Shown: positions 33,620 through 42,770 of the stretch, in pieces | How the letters are laid out: each line of letters begins with the position of its first letter | How positions within the stretch are numbered: position 1 is the stretch's first letter | NCBI GenBank assembly: GCA_902617465.1 | Contig: CACMWO010000003.1 | Location: 1-54,245, forward strand | Direction: 5' to 3' | Origin: an uncultured Alphaproteobacteria bacterium | Lineage (GTDB): Bacteria; Pseudomonadota; Alphaproteobacteria; HIMB59 | DNA length: 54,245 bases | The notes under the pieces: generated by a model | Told to the model about the DNA's origin: nothing | Databases searched by the model: none | Seen by the model: the letters and a program-made list of their open reading frames with translations, nothing else | Made by a program: the position numbers and the translations under genes

Positions 33620-34872
33620 TGAATAAGGCTGTTATCGGACTTCAGTGGGGTGATGAAGGTAAAGGTAAAATTGTCGACTTTTTATCAGAAGACTTTGATT
33701 TGGTAGTCAGGTATCAAGGAGGTAATAATGCTGGTCATACAGTTATCGTTGATAATAATACTTATAAATTAAATCTAATTCCATCAGGTGTAATTCGAGG
33801 CAAAGATTGTTATTTAGGGCAAGGAGTAGTTCTTGATCTAGAACATTTCTCTAAAGAATTTAATCAAATTAGAAAAAAAGTTCTCAATCCAAAAGTATTC
33901 TTGTCATCAAATATATCACTTATTTTAGATTATCATAAACAGCTCGATAAAATTAATGAGTCTATATTAAATAATAACAAAAAAATTGGCACTACATCTA
34001 AAGGTATTGGACCTGCATATCAGGATAAGGTAGGAAGAAAAAGTATTAAATTATACGATTTAAAGTCTAAAAATATTATTGAAGAAAAAATTTATGCAAT
34101 AAAGAGATTCTACGATCCTATTTTAAAAAAATTTAATGAAAGTGAAATTAATGTAGAACAAACTACTGAAGATTTAATTAGCTTTTATGACTTGGTAAAA
34201 GATTTAATTGTAGATAATTCATTTGTTAAAAAAGTGTACAGAAACAAAAAAATATTATTTGAAGGTGCACAGGGAGCTCTTCTTGACTTAGATCACGGCT
34301 CATACCCTTTTGTCACTTCTTCAAATACTGTTTCATCAAATATTATTATCGGCTCTGCATTGCAAGTTGATTATCAAACAATTGGTATATTTAAAGCTTA
34401 TGCAACTAGAGTTGGCAATGGTCCATTCCCTTCTGAGTTATTTGATGATATCGGAGATTATATAGCTGAAAAAGGCGTTGAATTTGGAACAGTAACTAAA
34501 AGAAAGAGAAGGTGTGGATGGCTAGATTTAGTTTCTTTAAAGTATAGTTGTGAAATAAATCGTGTAACTGAACTTTGTATGACTAAAGCAGATGTGTTAA
34601 ACAATTTATCTGAAGTCAAAATTTGTAAAAGTTATAATTCAAAAAAATACGAAGATATAAATTTTAGCGAAAGCGAAATATTAGACTCTTTATCACTAGA
34701 AAATAGTGATTTTGAAGTTTTTTCATCTTGGGGTAACATTACAAAATTAAGTAAATTTGAAAATCTCCCTGATAATTTAAAAAAATTTACCTCATATATC
34801 GAGAACTATTTAAATATACCCATTAAGATTATCTCATTAGGTCCTGAGAGAAACCAAACTATTATTAGATAA
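33619..34872 (+). CDS. purA: Adenylosuccinate synthetase
   Basis: GTP-dependent joining of IMP and aspartate, first committed step to AMP. 417 residues. VIGLQWGDEGKGKIVDFL (P-loop-like), YQGGNNAGHTVIVDNNTYKL, GTTSKGIGPAYQDKVGRK, FEGAQGALLDLDHGSYPFVT, TRVGNGPFPSEL and GTVTKRKRRCGWLDLV are all present. The ATG shares a base with the hisZ stop codon. It converges on rpoH with one base between the two stop codons and no visible terminator. Confidence 0.98.
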   Translation: MNKAVIGLQWGDEGKGKIVDFLSEDFDLVVRYQGGNNAGHTVIVDNNTYKLNLIPSGVIRGKDCYLGQGVVLDLEHFSKEFNQIRKKVLNPKVFLSSNISLILDYHKQLDKINESILNNNKKIGTTSKGIGPAYQDKVGRKSIKLYDLKSKNIIEEKIYAIKRFYDPILKKFNESEINVEQTTEDLISFYDLVKDLIVDNSFVKKVYRNKKILFEGAQGALLDLDHGSYPFVTSSNTVSSNIIIGSALQVDYQTIGIFKAYATRVGNGPFPSELFDDIGDYIAEKGVEFGTVTKRKRRCGWLDLVSLKYSCEINRVTELCMTKADVLNNLSEVKICKSYNSKKYEDINFSESEILDSLSLENSDFEVFSSWGNITKLSKFENLPDNLKKFTSYIENYLNIPIKIISLGPERNQTIIR

Positions 34873-34873
34873 T

Positions 34874-35767
34874 TTACGATTTTGTTAAAAGTTTCTGATT
34901 AGAGATTAATTTGATCTCATCCTGAAGTTTTTTAATAGCTTTATTCTCTATTTGCCTAACTCGTTCTCTACTTATTGAATACTTTTGGCTTAAATCCTCC
35001 AATGTTTTAGGCTCCTCATGCAATCTTCTAGCAGTTAAAATCTCCATCTCTCTTGGTTCTAGTTTTGCCACTGCTTGTTGATAAAGCTCTTTTCTTTTAA
35101 TAAATTCATCATTTTGTTCAACTTTTGAGACAGTATCATTTGTTTCATCTTCTATTTGATCAATCCATTCTGTTTCATTTTCATCGTTTATTGGGGTGTT
35201 CAATGAAAAATCATGATTAAAGACTCTTCCTTCCATTTGTTTTACCTCCTCTTCAGTTACTCCAAGGTCATCAGAAATAGATTTAATTTGATCATTAGTT
35301 AGATAGCCTTCCTCATATTTTTTTAATTGATTTCTCAATCTCCTAAGATTGAAAAAAAGTTTTTTTTGAGCTGCTGTAGTTCCTATTTTTACTAATGACC
35401 AACTATGTAAAACATACTCTTGAATTGAAGCTCTAATCCACCAAATAGCATAAGTTGCTAATCTAAAACCCTTATCAGGATCAAATTTTCTAATTGCTTG
35501 AATAAGACCTAAGTTACCCTCGGAGATTAAATCAAATAAAGGTAAACCATATCCCTTGTATCCCATTGCTATTTTTGCTACTAAGCGTAAATGACTAGTC
35601 ACAAGTTTTTGAGCAGCTTTAGTATCACCATTCTTCAGCCAATCTATAGCTAGTCTTTTTTCCTCCTCACCTGATAAAATAGGAAACTGATTAATCTTTT
35701 TCAAATAAGGATAGATATCATTTTCAGAAGTAATAACAGGAAGTAAATTTTTGTTTTGAATATTCAT
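34874..35767 (-). CDS. rpoH: RNA polymerase sigma-32 (heat shock) factor
   Basis: Alternative sigma factor for heat-shock and related stress genes. 297 residues. Region 2: VTSHLRLVAKIAMGYKGYG, FDLISEGNLGLIQAIRKFDP and GFRLATYAIWWIRASIQEY. The RpoH box QKKLFFNLRRLR (about 134-145) separates it from RpoD. Region 4 ends with LSQKYSISRERVRQIENKAI. FtsH, encoded 3 kb away, is its usual degrader. The start overlaps the pseudouridine synthase stop as ATGA. In heat-shock regulons of several alphaproteobacteria RpoH also serves singlet-oxygen responses, relevant to the phr-cfa cluster. Confidence 0.96.
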   Translation of the reverse strand: MNIQNKNLLPVITSENDIYPYLKKINQFPILSGEEEKRLAIDWLKNGDTKAAQKLVTSHLRLVAKIAMGYKGYGLPLFDLISEGNLGLIQAIRKFDPDKGFRLATYAIWWIRASIQEYVLHSWSLVKIGTTAAQKKLFFNLRRLRNQLKKYEEGYLTNDQIKSISDDLGVTEEEVKQMEGRVFNHDFSLNTPINDENETEWIDQIEDETNDTVSKVEQNDEFIKRKELYQQAVAKLEPREMEILTARRLHEEPKTLEDLSQKYSISRERVRQIENKAIKKLQDEIKLISNQKLLTKS

Positions 35768-36513
35768 TGTAGATTTATACTTAATTTTTTCATGTCAATG
35801 GGTAAATCACAAGTAATTGTAATTTGTTTATGAAATATTGGATGAAAAAATTCTATTTTATAGGAATGTAGGGCTTGCCTAGGAAATAGTGAAACTAAGT
35901 TCCTTATATTATCAGCCATATTATTCAAACGAAATTTTTGCTCTTTGTTAAGACTATAATCTTTGTCTCCAACTATTGGAAGTCCTAAACTTAAAAGGTG
36001 TACTCTAATTTGGTGAGTTCTACCAGTTATTATCTCACAATCTAAGAGACTTATTGAACCATGAAATGTTTTAATATTTTTCACCTTAGTTATTGCATTT
36101 TTACCTAAACTTTCAGTTACATTAAATTTTGTTCTTCGCACTTTGTTTCTAGATATATTTTTATTGATCTCAATATTATTTTGATTAAGTACACCATAGG
36201 TAAAGGCAAGATAATTTTTTTTTATATTTCTATTTTTAAACATTTCCTTAAATTTATTTTTTGAAATAGAATTTTTTGTAATTATTATAACCCCACTAGT
36301 ATCCTTATCTAAACGATGAACGATACCCTCCTTTAATTGTTCGTCATCATCTATTGTGAATTGATCTTTTAGACTTTCCTGCAAGCTAGGACTAAAATCA
36401 AATTCATTCTTTTTATGTGTAAGAAGCCCAGTTGGTTTATTTAATATTGCTATATATTTGTCCTCGTATAATATTTCAATTTTAAAGTCTTTATAAAAAT
36501 ATGATTTATTCAT
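35764..36513 (-). CDS. RluA-family rRNA pseudouridine synthase without S4 domain
   Basis: Isomerises uridines in rRNA (RluC/RluD group). 249 residues. IVHRLDKDTSGVIIIT holds the catalytic Asp (D69); ILNKPTGLLTHK, EIITGRTHQIRVHLLSLGLP and VGDKDYS are the other conserved blocks. The N-terminal S4 RNA-binding domain of RluC/RluD (roughly 70 residues) is missing: the catalytic domain begins at residue 10 and the divergent neighbour starts 7 bp upstream. Pairing with rpoH on one transcript is conserved in alphaproteobacteria, where the gene is generally annotated rluD. The target uridine cannot be assigned. Confidence 0.9.
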   Translation of the reverse strand: MNKSYFYKDFKIEILYEDKYIAILNKPTGLLTHKKNEFDFSPSLQESLKDQFTIDDDEQLKEGIVHRLDKDTSGVIIITKNSISKNKFKEMFKNRNIKKNYLAFTYGVLNQNNIEINKNISRNKVRRTKFNVTESLGKNAITKVKNIKTFHGSISLLDCEIITGRTHQIRVHLLSLGLPIVGDKDYSLNKEQKFRLNNMADNIRNLVSLFPRQALHSYKIEFFHPIFHKQITITCDLPIDMKKLSINLQ

Positions 36514-36520
36514 AATATAT

Positions 36521-36796
36521 ATGTTAAAAAAAAAATTTTTAATTAGTTTAGTGATTATTCAAGGTTTATTAATAATCATCGGAATAATAGCAATAATTTT
36601 TGGAGTTTTCTATAAAATGAATACTAGCAATAAATCTATTAGTATAATTAATAAAAATATTGATTTGAATGAGATTTACCTAATAAACGAAAATCAATAT
36701 CAGCAAAAATTAATATTTGATGATAAAGCAGTTTTTCAAATTGTTGATATTGAGTCTAAAAAGGTTTTGAAAGAGGTAATTATTGAAAAAAATTAA
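36521..36796 (+). CDS. Small single-pass membrane protein, DUF6476-like
   Basis: 91 residues: basic start MLKKKF, one strong membrane helix (about 8-31, SLVIIQGLLIIIGIIAIIFG), then a small hydrophilic domain rich in Ile, Asn and Lys. Position divergent to the rluA-rpoH pair matches the DUF6476 proteins annotated next to those genes in Rhodobacterales; by-eye similarity is only in architecture. It overlaps murG by 14 bp, so it may be coexpressed with cell-wall genes. Function unknown. Confidence 0.68.
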   Translation: MLKKKFLISLVIIQGLLIIIGIIAIIFGVFYKMNTSNKSISIINKNIDLNEIYLINENQYQQKLIFDDKAVFQIVDIESKKVLKEVIIEKN

Positions 36797-37784
36797 ATTT
36801 ATTGTGATAGCAGGCTCATCAGGAGGACATATATTACCTGCATTAAAATATCTTAATAGTTTAAGTATTGTCAGAGAGCCAAACGAAATACTTTTTATAA
36901 CAAATGAAATTGGAAAAAACTATTTAGACAAAATAAAAAATGATAAAATTAATATACTTGTTATAAACTCTAAAAATAAATTTAATTTCATTTTAAGGAT
37001 ATTGTTGAATTTATCGTCACTTTTTGTATATAACAGAAAGATTACTTTAATTGGTTTTGGTGGTTTTATTACAACACCTGTACTTCTAATTTCAAAAATA
37101 TTCAATTTTTTTTTATTTTCCTCAAACAAAATTTTCATTCATGAGCAAAATTATATATATGGTTTAGCAAATAAAATTAATTATTTTATTGTAAATAATG
37201 CTTTTATTTCATTTCCAAAAAAAAATATACGCAATAAAGAAATACTTGTTGGTAATTTTTTTCTTGATCAAAAAGAATTAAGAGAAAAGATCGATAATAG
37301 TTTTATAAATATTTTACTAATTGGCGGAAGTGCTGGTTCATTAGACTTAAATTATAGAATGTTAAAAGAATTAGCAAATTTAGACAGGAAACATATAGAA
37401 AAAATTAAATTTTTTATACAACTACCTCAATCTCACTATGAGTCTTTAAAAAACAAGTATACCGATCTTATTGATAGTAGTAAGTTCACATTTTTTTCTT
37501 TTAAAAATAATTTAAATCTACAAAAGTATGACCTTATTCTTTCAAGATCTGGCTCAGGTTCTATTAATGAAATTTTGTATTATACAAATAATGTATATTT
37601 TATTCCCCATTTGGTATCTAGAGATCAACATCAAAAATTTAATTTGAGTTATTTCCGTTCTCATAATATGAGCAAGAGTAAATTTCATATACCAACTAAT
37701 AAAAGAATAATTAATCAATTTTATTTTAACACCCTAATCAACCCTCATGCTATTGATAAAATTATTTGTTACACTACACGATGA
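36783..37784 (+). CDS. murG: MurG, undecaprenyl-PP-MurNAc-pentapeptide GlcNAc transferase
   Basis: Converts lipid I to lipid II at the inner membrane face. 333 residues, TTG start. IVIAGSSGGHILPALKYL is the N-terminal glycine loop (usual form GGTGGHxxPA); LIGFGGFITTPVLLISK, IFIHEQNYIYGLANK, LLIGGSAGSLDLNYRM and the UDP-GlcNAc-binding LILSRSGSGSINEILYYTN with IPHLVSRDQHQKFN follow. First gene of murG-murC-murB-ddl-ftsQ-ftsA-ftsZ-lpxC; the earlier dcw genes (ftsI, murE, murF, mraY, murD, ftsW) are not upstream here. Confidence 0.93.
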   Translation: MKKIKFIVIAGSSGGHILPALKYLNSLSIVREPNEILFITNEIGKNYLDKIKNDKINILVINSKNKFNFILRILLNLSSLFVYNRKITLIGFGGFITTPVLLISKIFNFFLFSSNKIFIHEQNYIYGLANKINYFIVNNAFISFPKKNIRNKEILVGNFFLDQKELREKIDNSFINILLIGGSAGSLDLNYRMLKELANLDRKHIEKIKFFIQLPQSHYESLKNKYTDLIDSSKFTFFSFKNNLNLQKYDLILSRSGSGSINEILYYTNNVYFIPHLVSRDQHQKFNLSYFRSHNMSKSKFHIPTNKRIINQFYFNTLINPHAIDKIICYTTR

Positions 37785-39163
37785 ACTTTTCAGAATTATC
37801 ATCACGTAAAGTACATATAATAGGTATAAATGGTATTGGTATGAGTGCTTTGGCGATTTATCTAAAAGACAATAATATTAATGTAACAGGCAGTGATATT
37901 ACTTACAATAATACTACTACCAATTTAGAGAAACATAAAATCCCTGTATTCATAGGTCATAAAATTTCTAACATTAAAGATAGAGATATTATTTTCTACT
38001 CCTCAGCTATAAAAAATAATCCAGAAATTAGAGAAGCACAAAAAAATAAAATACCTTGTTATAACAGATCCAAGCTGCTCCAGCTTATATGTAAAGATAA
38101 ATTTACAATTGTAATTTCTGGGTCTCATGGAAAAACATCATCTACATCTTTATTAGGGCATTTATTAGTATGCGCTGGTCTTAACCCTACAATTATATCA
38201 GGAGGAATTATGCATAATTTTGGTCAAAACATATACCTTACAAACAGTAAATATGTAGTCGTTGAGGCAGATGAAAGCGATGGAACAGTTTTTAAATTAA
38301 GTCCAAAATATTTACTCTTATTAAATATTGATAGAGAGCACATGGATTTTTATAGATCCTATTCTAATTTTAAGTCAAGAATTGAAAAATATATTCAAAA
38401 CCTAGCCCAACAAAATACTAAAATATTTATTAACAATGATGATTATTTCCTTTCCTCATTAAAAAAATATTCTAATAAAATCAAAACATTTGGGTCAAAT
38501 ACAAAAGCAAACTATAGCTATAAATTAATTAAGCTGACCCATAAAAAATCAATATTTGATATTCTAAAAGGTAAAAAAATTTTATCTAAAAATATATCAA
38601 CTAATTTACTAGGAGAACACAATGTACAAAATATAACAGCAGTTCTCACAATTTTAGACGATTTGGGATATGAATTAAAAAAATCTCATATCCTTAATTT
38701 TAAAGGTACAAAAAGAAGAATGAATATTCTTGGCAAATTAAATAACTCAACTTTTATAGATGATTATGCGCATCATCCAACTGAAATAGAAAAATTAATC
38801 AACATCTCATATTTGTATAAAAATAAAGAAGTTATTCTAATTATTGAACCTCACAGATACTCAAGGTTAAATGATTTATATGATCAATATTTAAATATTT
38901 TAAGAAATATAAATAATTTAATTATCTTAAAAACATACGAAGCTGGTGAAAGCTTTAAAAGAGGTATGAAAACCTCTAAAAACTTAGTTAATGATTTAAA
39001 TGTCTTGAATAACCAAAAAACCAGATATATTGGAAATTATCAGGATTTATTTAACATGTTAGATCAATTTATATTAAATAATAATAGGGAAAGTATAATT
39101 TTCTCAGCTGGAGCAGGGGATATATCAAACCAAATTCGTTTTTTTTATGACTCAAGAAAATAA
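37781..39163 (+). CDS. murC: UDP-N-acetylmuramate--L-alanine ligase
   Basis: Adds the first peptide-stem residue to UDP-MurNAc. The frame is open from 37766, but the ATG at 37781, overlapping the murG stop as ATGA, gives MNFSELSSRKVHIIGINGIG. 460 residues. Mur ligase P-loop SGSHGKTSSTSLLG (about 113-126); VVEADESDGTVFKLSP; NIDREHMDFY; GEHNVQNITAVLT; DDYAHHPTEIEKLI; IIEPHRYSRLNDL. Overlaps murB by 17 bp. Confidence 0.97.
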   Translation: MNFSELSSRKVHIIGINGIGMSALAIYLKDNNINVTGSDITYNNTTTNLEKHKIPVFIGHKISNIKDRDIIFYSSAIKNNPEIREAQKNKIPCYNRSKLLQLICKDKFTIVISGSHGKTSSTSLLGHLLVCAGLNPTIISGGIMHNFGQNIYLTNSKYVVVEADESDGTVFKLSPKYLLLLNIDREHMDFYRSYSNFKSRIEKYIQNLAQQNTKIFINNDDYFLSSLKKYSNKIKTFGSNTKANYSYKLIKLTHKKSIFDILKGKKILSKNISTNLLGEHNVQNITAVLTILDDLGYELKKSHILNFKGTKRRMNILGKLNNSTFIDDYAHHPTEIEKLINISYLYKNKEVILIIEPHRYSRLNDLYDQYLNILRNINNLIILKTYEAGESFKRGMKTSKNLVNDLNVLNNQKTRYIGNYQDLFNMLDQFILNNNRESIIFSAGAGDISNQIRFFYDSRK

Positions 39164-40025
39164 TAAAAATTTAGTAATCAACTATTCATCTGCAAAATAT
39201 TCTTGGTTAAAAACAGGTGGTAAAATTAAAAACCTTTATAAAATTAATAGTCAAACCGAACTAATAAATTTATTTAATGGAAATCAAACTATAAATAAAT
39301 CTTTACTAGTTATAGGCAATCTTTCAAATACTTTAATAAAAGATGAGGGTTTCAAAGGCATAGGAATAAAATTGCAAGGAGATTTTGCAAATATTCAAAT
39401 TAATTCTGATCATATTTTAGTTGGTGCCGCTGTCTTAGATAATTATTTTTCAAAGTTTTGTTATAAAAAGGGTATCAAAGGTTTTGAATTTTTGTACACA
39501 ATTCCAGGCTCTATTGGTGGAAATATTTTTATGAATGCTGGCTGCTACAATCATGAAATTAAAGACAAATTAATAAGTGTAATTTTTTTTGATATAAATG
39601 ATAAAAAAATTTATGAAAAAAATATTAATGAATTGCAATTCGATTATCGTAAAGGTTTCCAAAAAAAAAACACTATTATATTATATGGAAAATTTAAAAT
39701 TTTTCACGGTGATCAGAATAATATAAAAAATTTGATGCAGGAATATGAACGTATCAGAAACCAAACACAGCCCCAAAAAGTTAATTGTTGTGGAAGTATT
39801 TTTAAAAATCCAACTAATGAAAGTGCTTGGAAACTAATTAAGTCCTCTATAGATGAAAGCTTTTATCGTGGTCCAATTAAATTGTCAAAAATACATTCAA
39901 ACTTTTTTGAAAATGAACCATACGTAAGTGCAAACAGTATAAATCTATTTATTTCAAAAATTCAAAATAAAGTTAAAGAGAAGCATAAAATTTTACTTGA
40001 AAAAGAATTAAGATTTATAGATTGA
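39147..40025 (+). CDS. murB: UDP-N-acetylenolpyruvoylglucosamine reductase
   Basis: FAD enzyme reducing the enolpyruvyl group to give UDP-MurNAc. 292 residues. SWLKTGGKIKNLYKI opens the FAD domain, LLVIGNLSNTLIKDEGF and GFEFLYTIPGSIGGNIFMNA contact FAD; the catalytic Ser lies in CCGSIFKNPTNESAW. The C-terminal Glu is probably in LLEKELRFID. Somewhat diverged in the substrate domain (IHSNFFENEPYVSA for the common HaNFivN). Overlaps ddl by 4 bp. Confidence 0.93.
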   Translation: MTQENNKNLVINYSSAKYSWLKTGGKIKNLYKINSQTELINLFNGNQTINKSLLVIGNLSNTLIKDEGFKGIGIKLQGDFANIQINSDHILVGAAVLDNYFSKFCYKKGIKGFEFLYTIPGSIGGNIFMNAGCYNHEIKDKLISVIFFDINDKKIYEKNINELQFDYRKGFQKKNTIILYGKFKIFHGDQNNIKNLMQEYERIRNQTQPQKVNCCGSIFKNPTNESAWKLIKSSIDESFYRGPIKLSKIHSNFFENEPYVSANSINLFISKIQNKVKEKHKILLEKELRFID

Positions 40026-40915
40026 TAAAAAAAAATATTAAATTCTATAAAATTCTTGTTGTAGCTGGTGGATGGTCTGATGAAAGAGAAGTATCTATAA
40101 TGTCTGGTAAGAATGTTTTTTCATGTTTAAAAGAAAATAAATTCAATGTTAAATATTTTGATTTAAAAAAAAATAACATCAAAAAAATCTTAAAATATAA
40201 ACCAGATATTATATTTAATTCTCTTCATGGTGAATATGGTGAAGATGGAGGCTTAAGCACTTTTGCACAAAAACATAACATAATAATCACACACTCTGAT
40301 AGCATTACATCAGCCCTTTGTTTTAATAAACGTTTGTTGAAAAATTATTTAAAAAAAGAACATAAAATCTTGTCACCTAATGAGATCGTAAATAATAAAC
40401 AGATAGAATTTCCAATAATTTCAAAGCCTAATTGGGGTGGCTCGTCTCAGGGAATAGAGTTCATAAATGATAAAAATAAATTTAAAAAAAGAAAAAATAA
40501 CAATCAAAATTTGATCGAAGAAATAATTAACGGTAAAGAACTAACGGTAACTGTAATTGAATTTAACAATAAAATTAAGGCCTTAGGTGTTACAGAAATT
40601 GAATTTAATAATCTGCATTATGATTATATTGCAAAATATACAAAAAATAAAAGTCTACATTTCCTACCAGCTCGAATTTCTAAAAAACAGTATAATTTTC
40701 TTATGAATCTATCAAAAAAAATATTTATTATTTGTAAATGTAGAGCAATAGCAAGGCTAGATTATATAGTCAGCAACAAAAATGGAAGAATATATTTGTT
40801 AGAAATAAATACACATCCTGGTTTGACTAAAATATCTCTAGCTCCTGAACAGGCTAATTACCAGGGCATTTCTTATTTTAATTTATTACAGCAAATTATA
40901 AATAAATCTTTATGA
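40022..40915 (+). CDS. ddl: D-alanine--D-alanine ligase
   Basis: ATP-grasp ligase making D-Ala-D-Ala for the peptidoglycan stem. 297 residues, TTG start sharing bases with the murB stop (TTGA). VVAGGWSDEREVSIMSGKNV, FNSLHGEYGEDGGLSTFAQ, ISKPNWGGSSQGIEF, GKELTVTVIE and the C-terminal LLEINTHPGLTKISLAPEQA are family motifs. Next gene ftsQ overlaps by 4 bp. Firm. Confidence 0.95.
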   Translation: MIKKNIKFYKILVVAGGWSDEREVSIMSGKNVFSCLKENKFNVKYFDLKKNNIKKILKYKPDIIFNSLHGEYGEDGGLSTFAQKHNIIITHSDSITSALCFNKRLLKNYLKKEHKILSPNEIVNNKQIEFPIISKPNWGGSSQGIEFINDKNKFKKRKNNNQNLIEEIINGKELTVTVIEFNNKIKALGVTEIEFNNLHYDYIAKYTKNKSLHFLPARISKKQYNFLMNLSKKIFIICKCRAIARLDYIVSNKNGRIYLLEINTHPGLTKISLAPEQANYQGISYFNLLQQIINKSL

Positions 40916-41559
40916 AATTGACAAATAGAGATATTTTAATATATCCATTATCTTTAATTTTTTTTCTATTTTTTATTTATTTTTCAATTAATTTTTTAAT
41001 TAAAAAACCATATGAAATTATTAATTTTTTAGAGTCTGATATTCACAAAGATTTTGAAATTGAGATAGCAAATAATTTAAACGATATAAATAATTATTTA
41101 AAAGAATATTTGTTTATTGAAAGCCACTCACTCCATCGTATAGACAACAAAATAAACATAAAGATTACACTTAATAAACCATTTGCAAGAAATAATTTAA
41201 CTAATGAAGTAATATTTATTGATAATATAAAAGCTCCTTTAGATTATTTCAAATCCAGTTATTTAGATAACATCAAACTAATTGATATATCTAAAAATGG
41301 TATTTATATAAATAAATACTTAAAAGAGAACTATCAAACTTTATCCTCTTATTTTAATATTGCACAAATAGAATATATAGACGATAGAAGATACAATTTA
41401 GTTTTAAGTAATGGTAGGATTGTTATGCTTCCTAAAGTGATTGATTCCAAATTGTTGTATTTTATTGAAAAAAATATTGATTTAATTGACAAAAGTACGA
41501 ATTATAAGCAGTTTTTGGATTTAAGAAATTTTCACAATAAAACAATAAGATTAAAGTAA
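40912..41559 (+). CDS. ftsQ: Cell division protein FtsQ
   Basis: Bitopic divisome protein bridging FtsA/ZipA-side and FtsBL-side proteins. 215 residues: short cytoplasmic tail, one helix (about 13-31, LSLIFFLFFIYFSINFLI), then a periplasmic POTRA-like and beta domain (KPYEIINFLESDIHKDFEIE; ITLNKPFARNNLTNEVIFID). Shorter and more diverged than E. coli FtsQ (276). Identification rests on topology, the NEVIFID-type strand and the ddl-ftsQ-ftsA order. Confidence 0.85.
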   Translation: MKLTNRDILIYPLSLIFFLFFIYFSINFLIKKPYEIINFLESDIHKDFEIEIANNLNDINNYLKEYLFIESHSLHRIDNKINIKITLNKPFARNNLTNEVIFIDNIKAPLDYFKSSYLDNIKLIDISKNGIYINKYLKENYQTLSSYFNIAQIEYIDDRRYNLVLSNGRIVMLPKVIDSKLLYFIEKNIDLIDKSTNYKQFLDLRNFHNKTIRLK

Positions 41560-42750
41560 TTGAATAATTATAAAACAATAATTGAAATCGGATCTTTTTC
41601 TATCAAGACAATTATTTATGCCGAACTTTTGGAGGGAGCTTCAATAATTGGGACTGGCAAGACTAGAACAATGGGATACACAGGTGAAGAAATAGAGAAT
41701 TTTGATAATTTTATTGACTGTATAAAAAATTCTATAGTTCAAGCTGAAAAACAAGCAAATTATATTATTAAAGATGCATACATTCTTATTACCAATCATA
41801 GTGTTAAAATTAAAAAAACACAAAAAGATCTCAATCTAAATGGAGCTATTATTGAAAAAAATGATTTAAGAAAAATTTCGAGGATTAAAATTTCTAAAGA
41901 TGAAAACTATCATTATAATCTTTATACCTCGCATTATAAAATTGATGATAAACTGATAACAGACAACCCCGTAGGTTTAAATTGTAAAAAATTATCAATA
42001 ATATCTTTGGTTGCAATGATTGATATAAAAAAAATAAACCTTCTAAATAATATATTTCAAAAATTACAGATTAAAATTATAAATTATCTAGACTCTACAA
42101 CTTCCTATTATTTTTATTTAAAGAATAAACCTAAAACTAAAACAGATGTAATACTTATAGATTATGGTTTTAATAATATAAATATAATTATGATTAAAAA
42201 TAAAGTCCTTCATTTTATTAAAAAAATTTCACAGGGTAGTAAAAAAATTTCTAATGATTTAGTGAATATTCATAATATTAGTTTTGATTTTGCTGAAAAA
42301 CTCAAAATTTCAACAATTGATTTATCTGATACTAGAAATTCAACAGTTGAGATTCCCATATGGGAAGAGTTTGGTGATAACAAAAAAAAAAATGTTGGAC
42401 ATGATAATTTAAAAGAAATTGCAGTTGATCGTTTGGATGAAACTTTTGAATTAGTTTTTAAATCTTTACCAAAAGATAAGAGTTTCTATTCGTATTTGTT
42501 TACTGGTGGCGGGTCACAAATAAAAAATTTTTATAATTATTTTAGAACAAAATTTGGCTATGATATTCAATTCCTAGAACCACCAAAGTCCTGCGGTATT
42601 CCAAAGGTTTTAAACGATGCGAGTATAATGTCCCTTTATTCATGCTATTGGCTTTTGACTAATAAAAGCCTTATAAATGAAAATTTTATTCAAAAAATTG
42701 ATTCTTTTTCAAAGAAAATATGGTACAAAAGATTCGTAGACCTACTATAG
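41560..42750 (+). CDS. ftsA: Cell division protein FtsA
   Basis: Actin-like ATPase that tethers FtsZ to the membrane. 396 residues, TTG start immediately after the ftsQ stop. EIGSFSIKTIIYAELLEG is the phosphate-1 region (usual form DiGtsK), the 1C/SHS2 domain holds AYILITNHSVKIKKTQKDL, DVILIDYGFNNINIIMIKNK is phosphate-2, and YLFTGGGSQIKNFYNYF the adenosine loop. The C-terminus FSKKIWYKRFVDLL is a plausible amphipathic membrane-targeting helix. Strongly diverged but consistent throughout. Confidence 0.9.
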   Translation: MNNYKTIIEIGSFSIKTIIYAELLEGASIIGTGKTRTMGYTGEEIENFDNFIDCIKNSIVQAEKQANYIIKDAYILITNHSVKIKKTQKDLNLNGAIIEKNDLRKISRIKISKDENYHYNLYTSHYKIDDKLITDNPVGLNCKKLSIISLVAMIDIKKINLLNNIFQKLQIKIINYLDSTTSYYFYLKNKPKTKTDVILIDYGFNNINIIMIKNKVLHFIKKISQGSKKISNDLVNIHNISFDFAEKLKISTIDLSDTRNSTVEIPIWEEFGDNKKKNVGHDNLKEIAVDRLDETFELVFKSLPKDKSFYSYLFTGGGSQIKNFYNYFRTKFGYDIQFLEPPKSCGIPKVLNDASIMSLYSCYWLLTNKSLINENFIQKIDSFSKKIWYKRFVDLL

Positions 42751-42770
42751 GTTGATTTGCGGGGAAAAAA

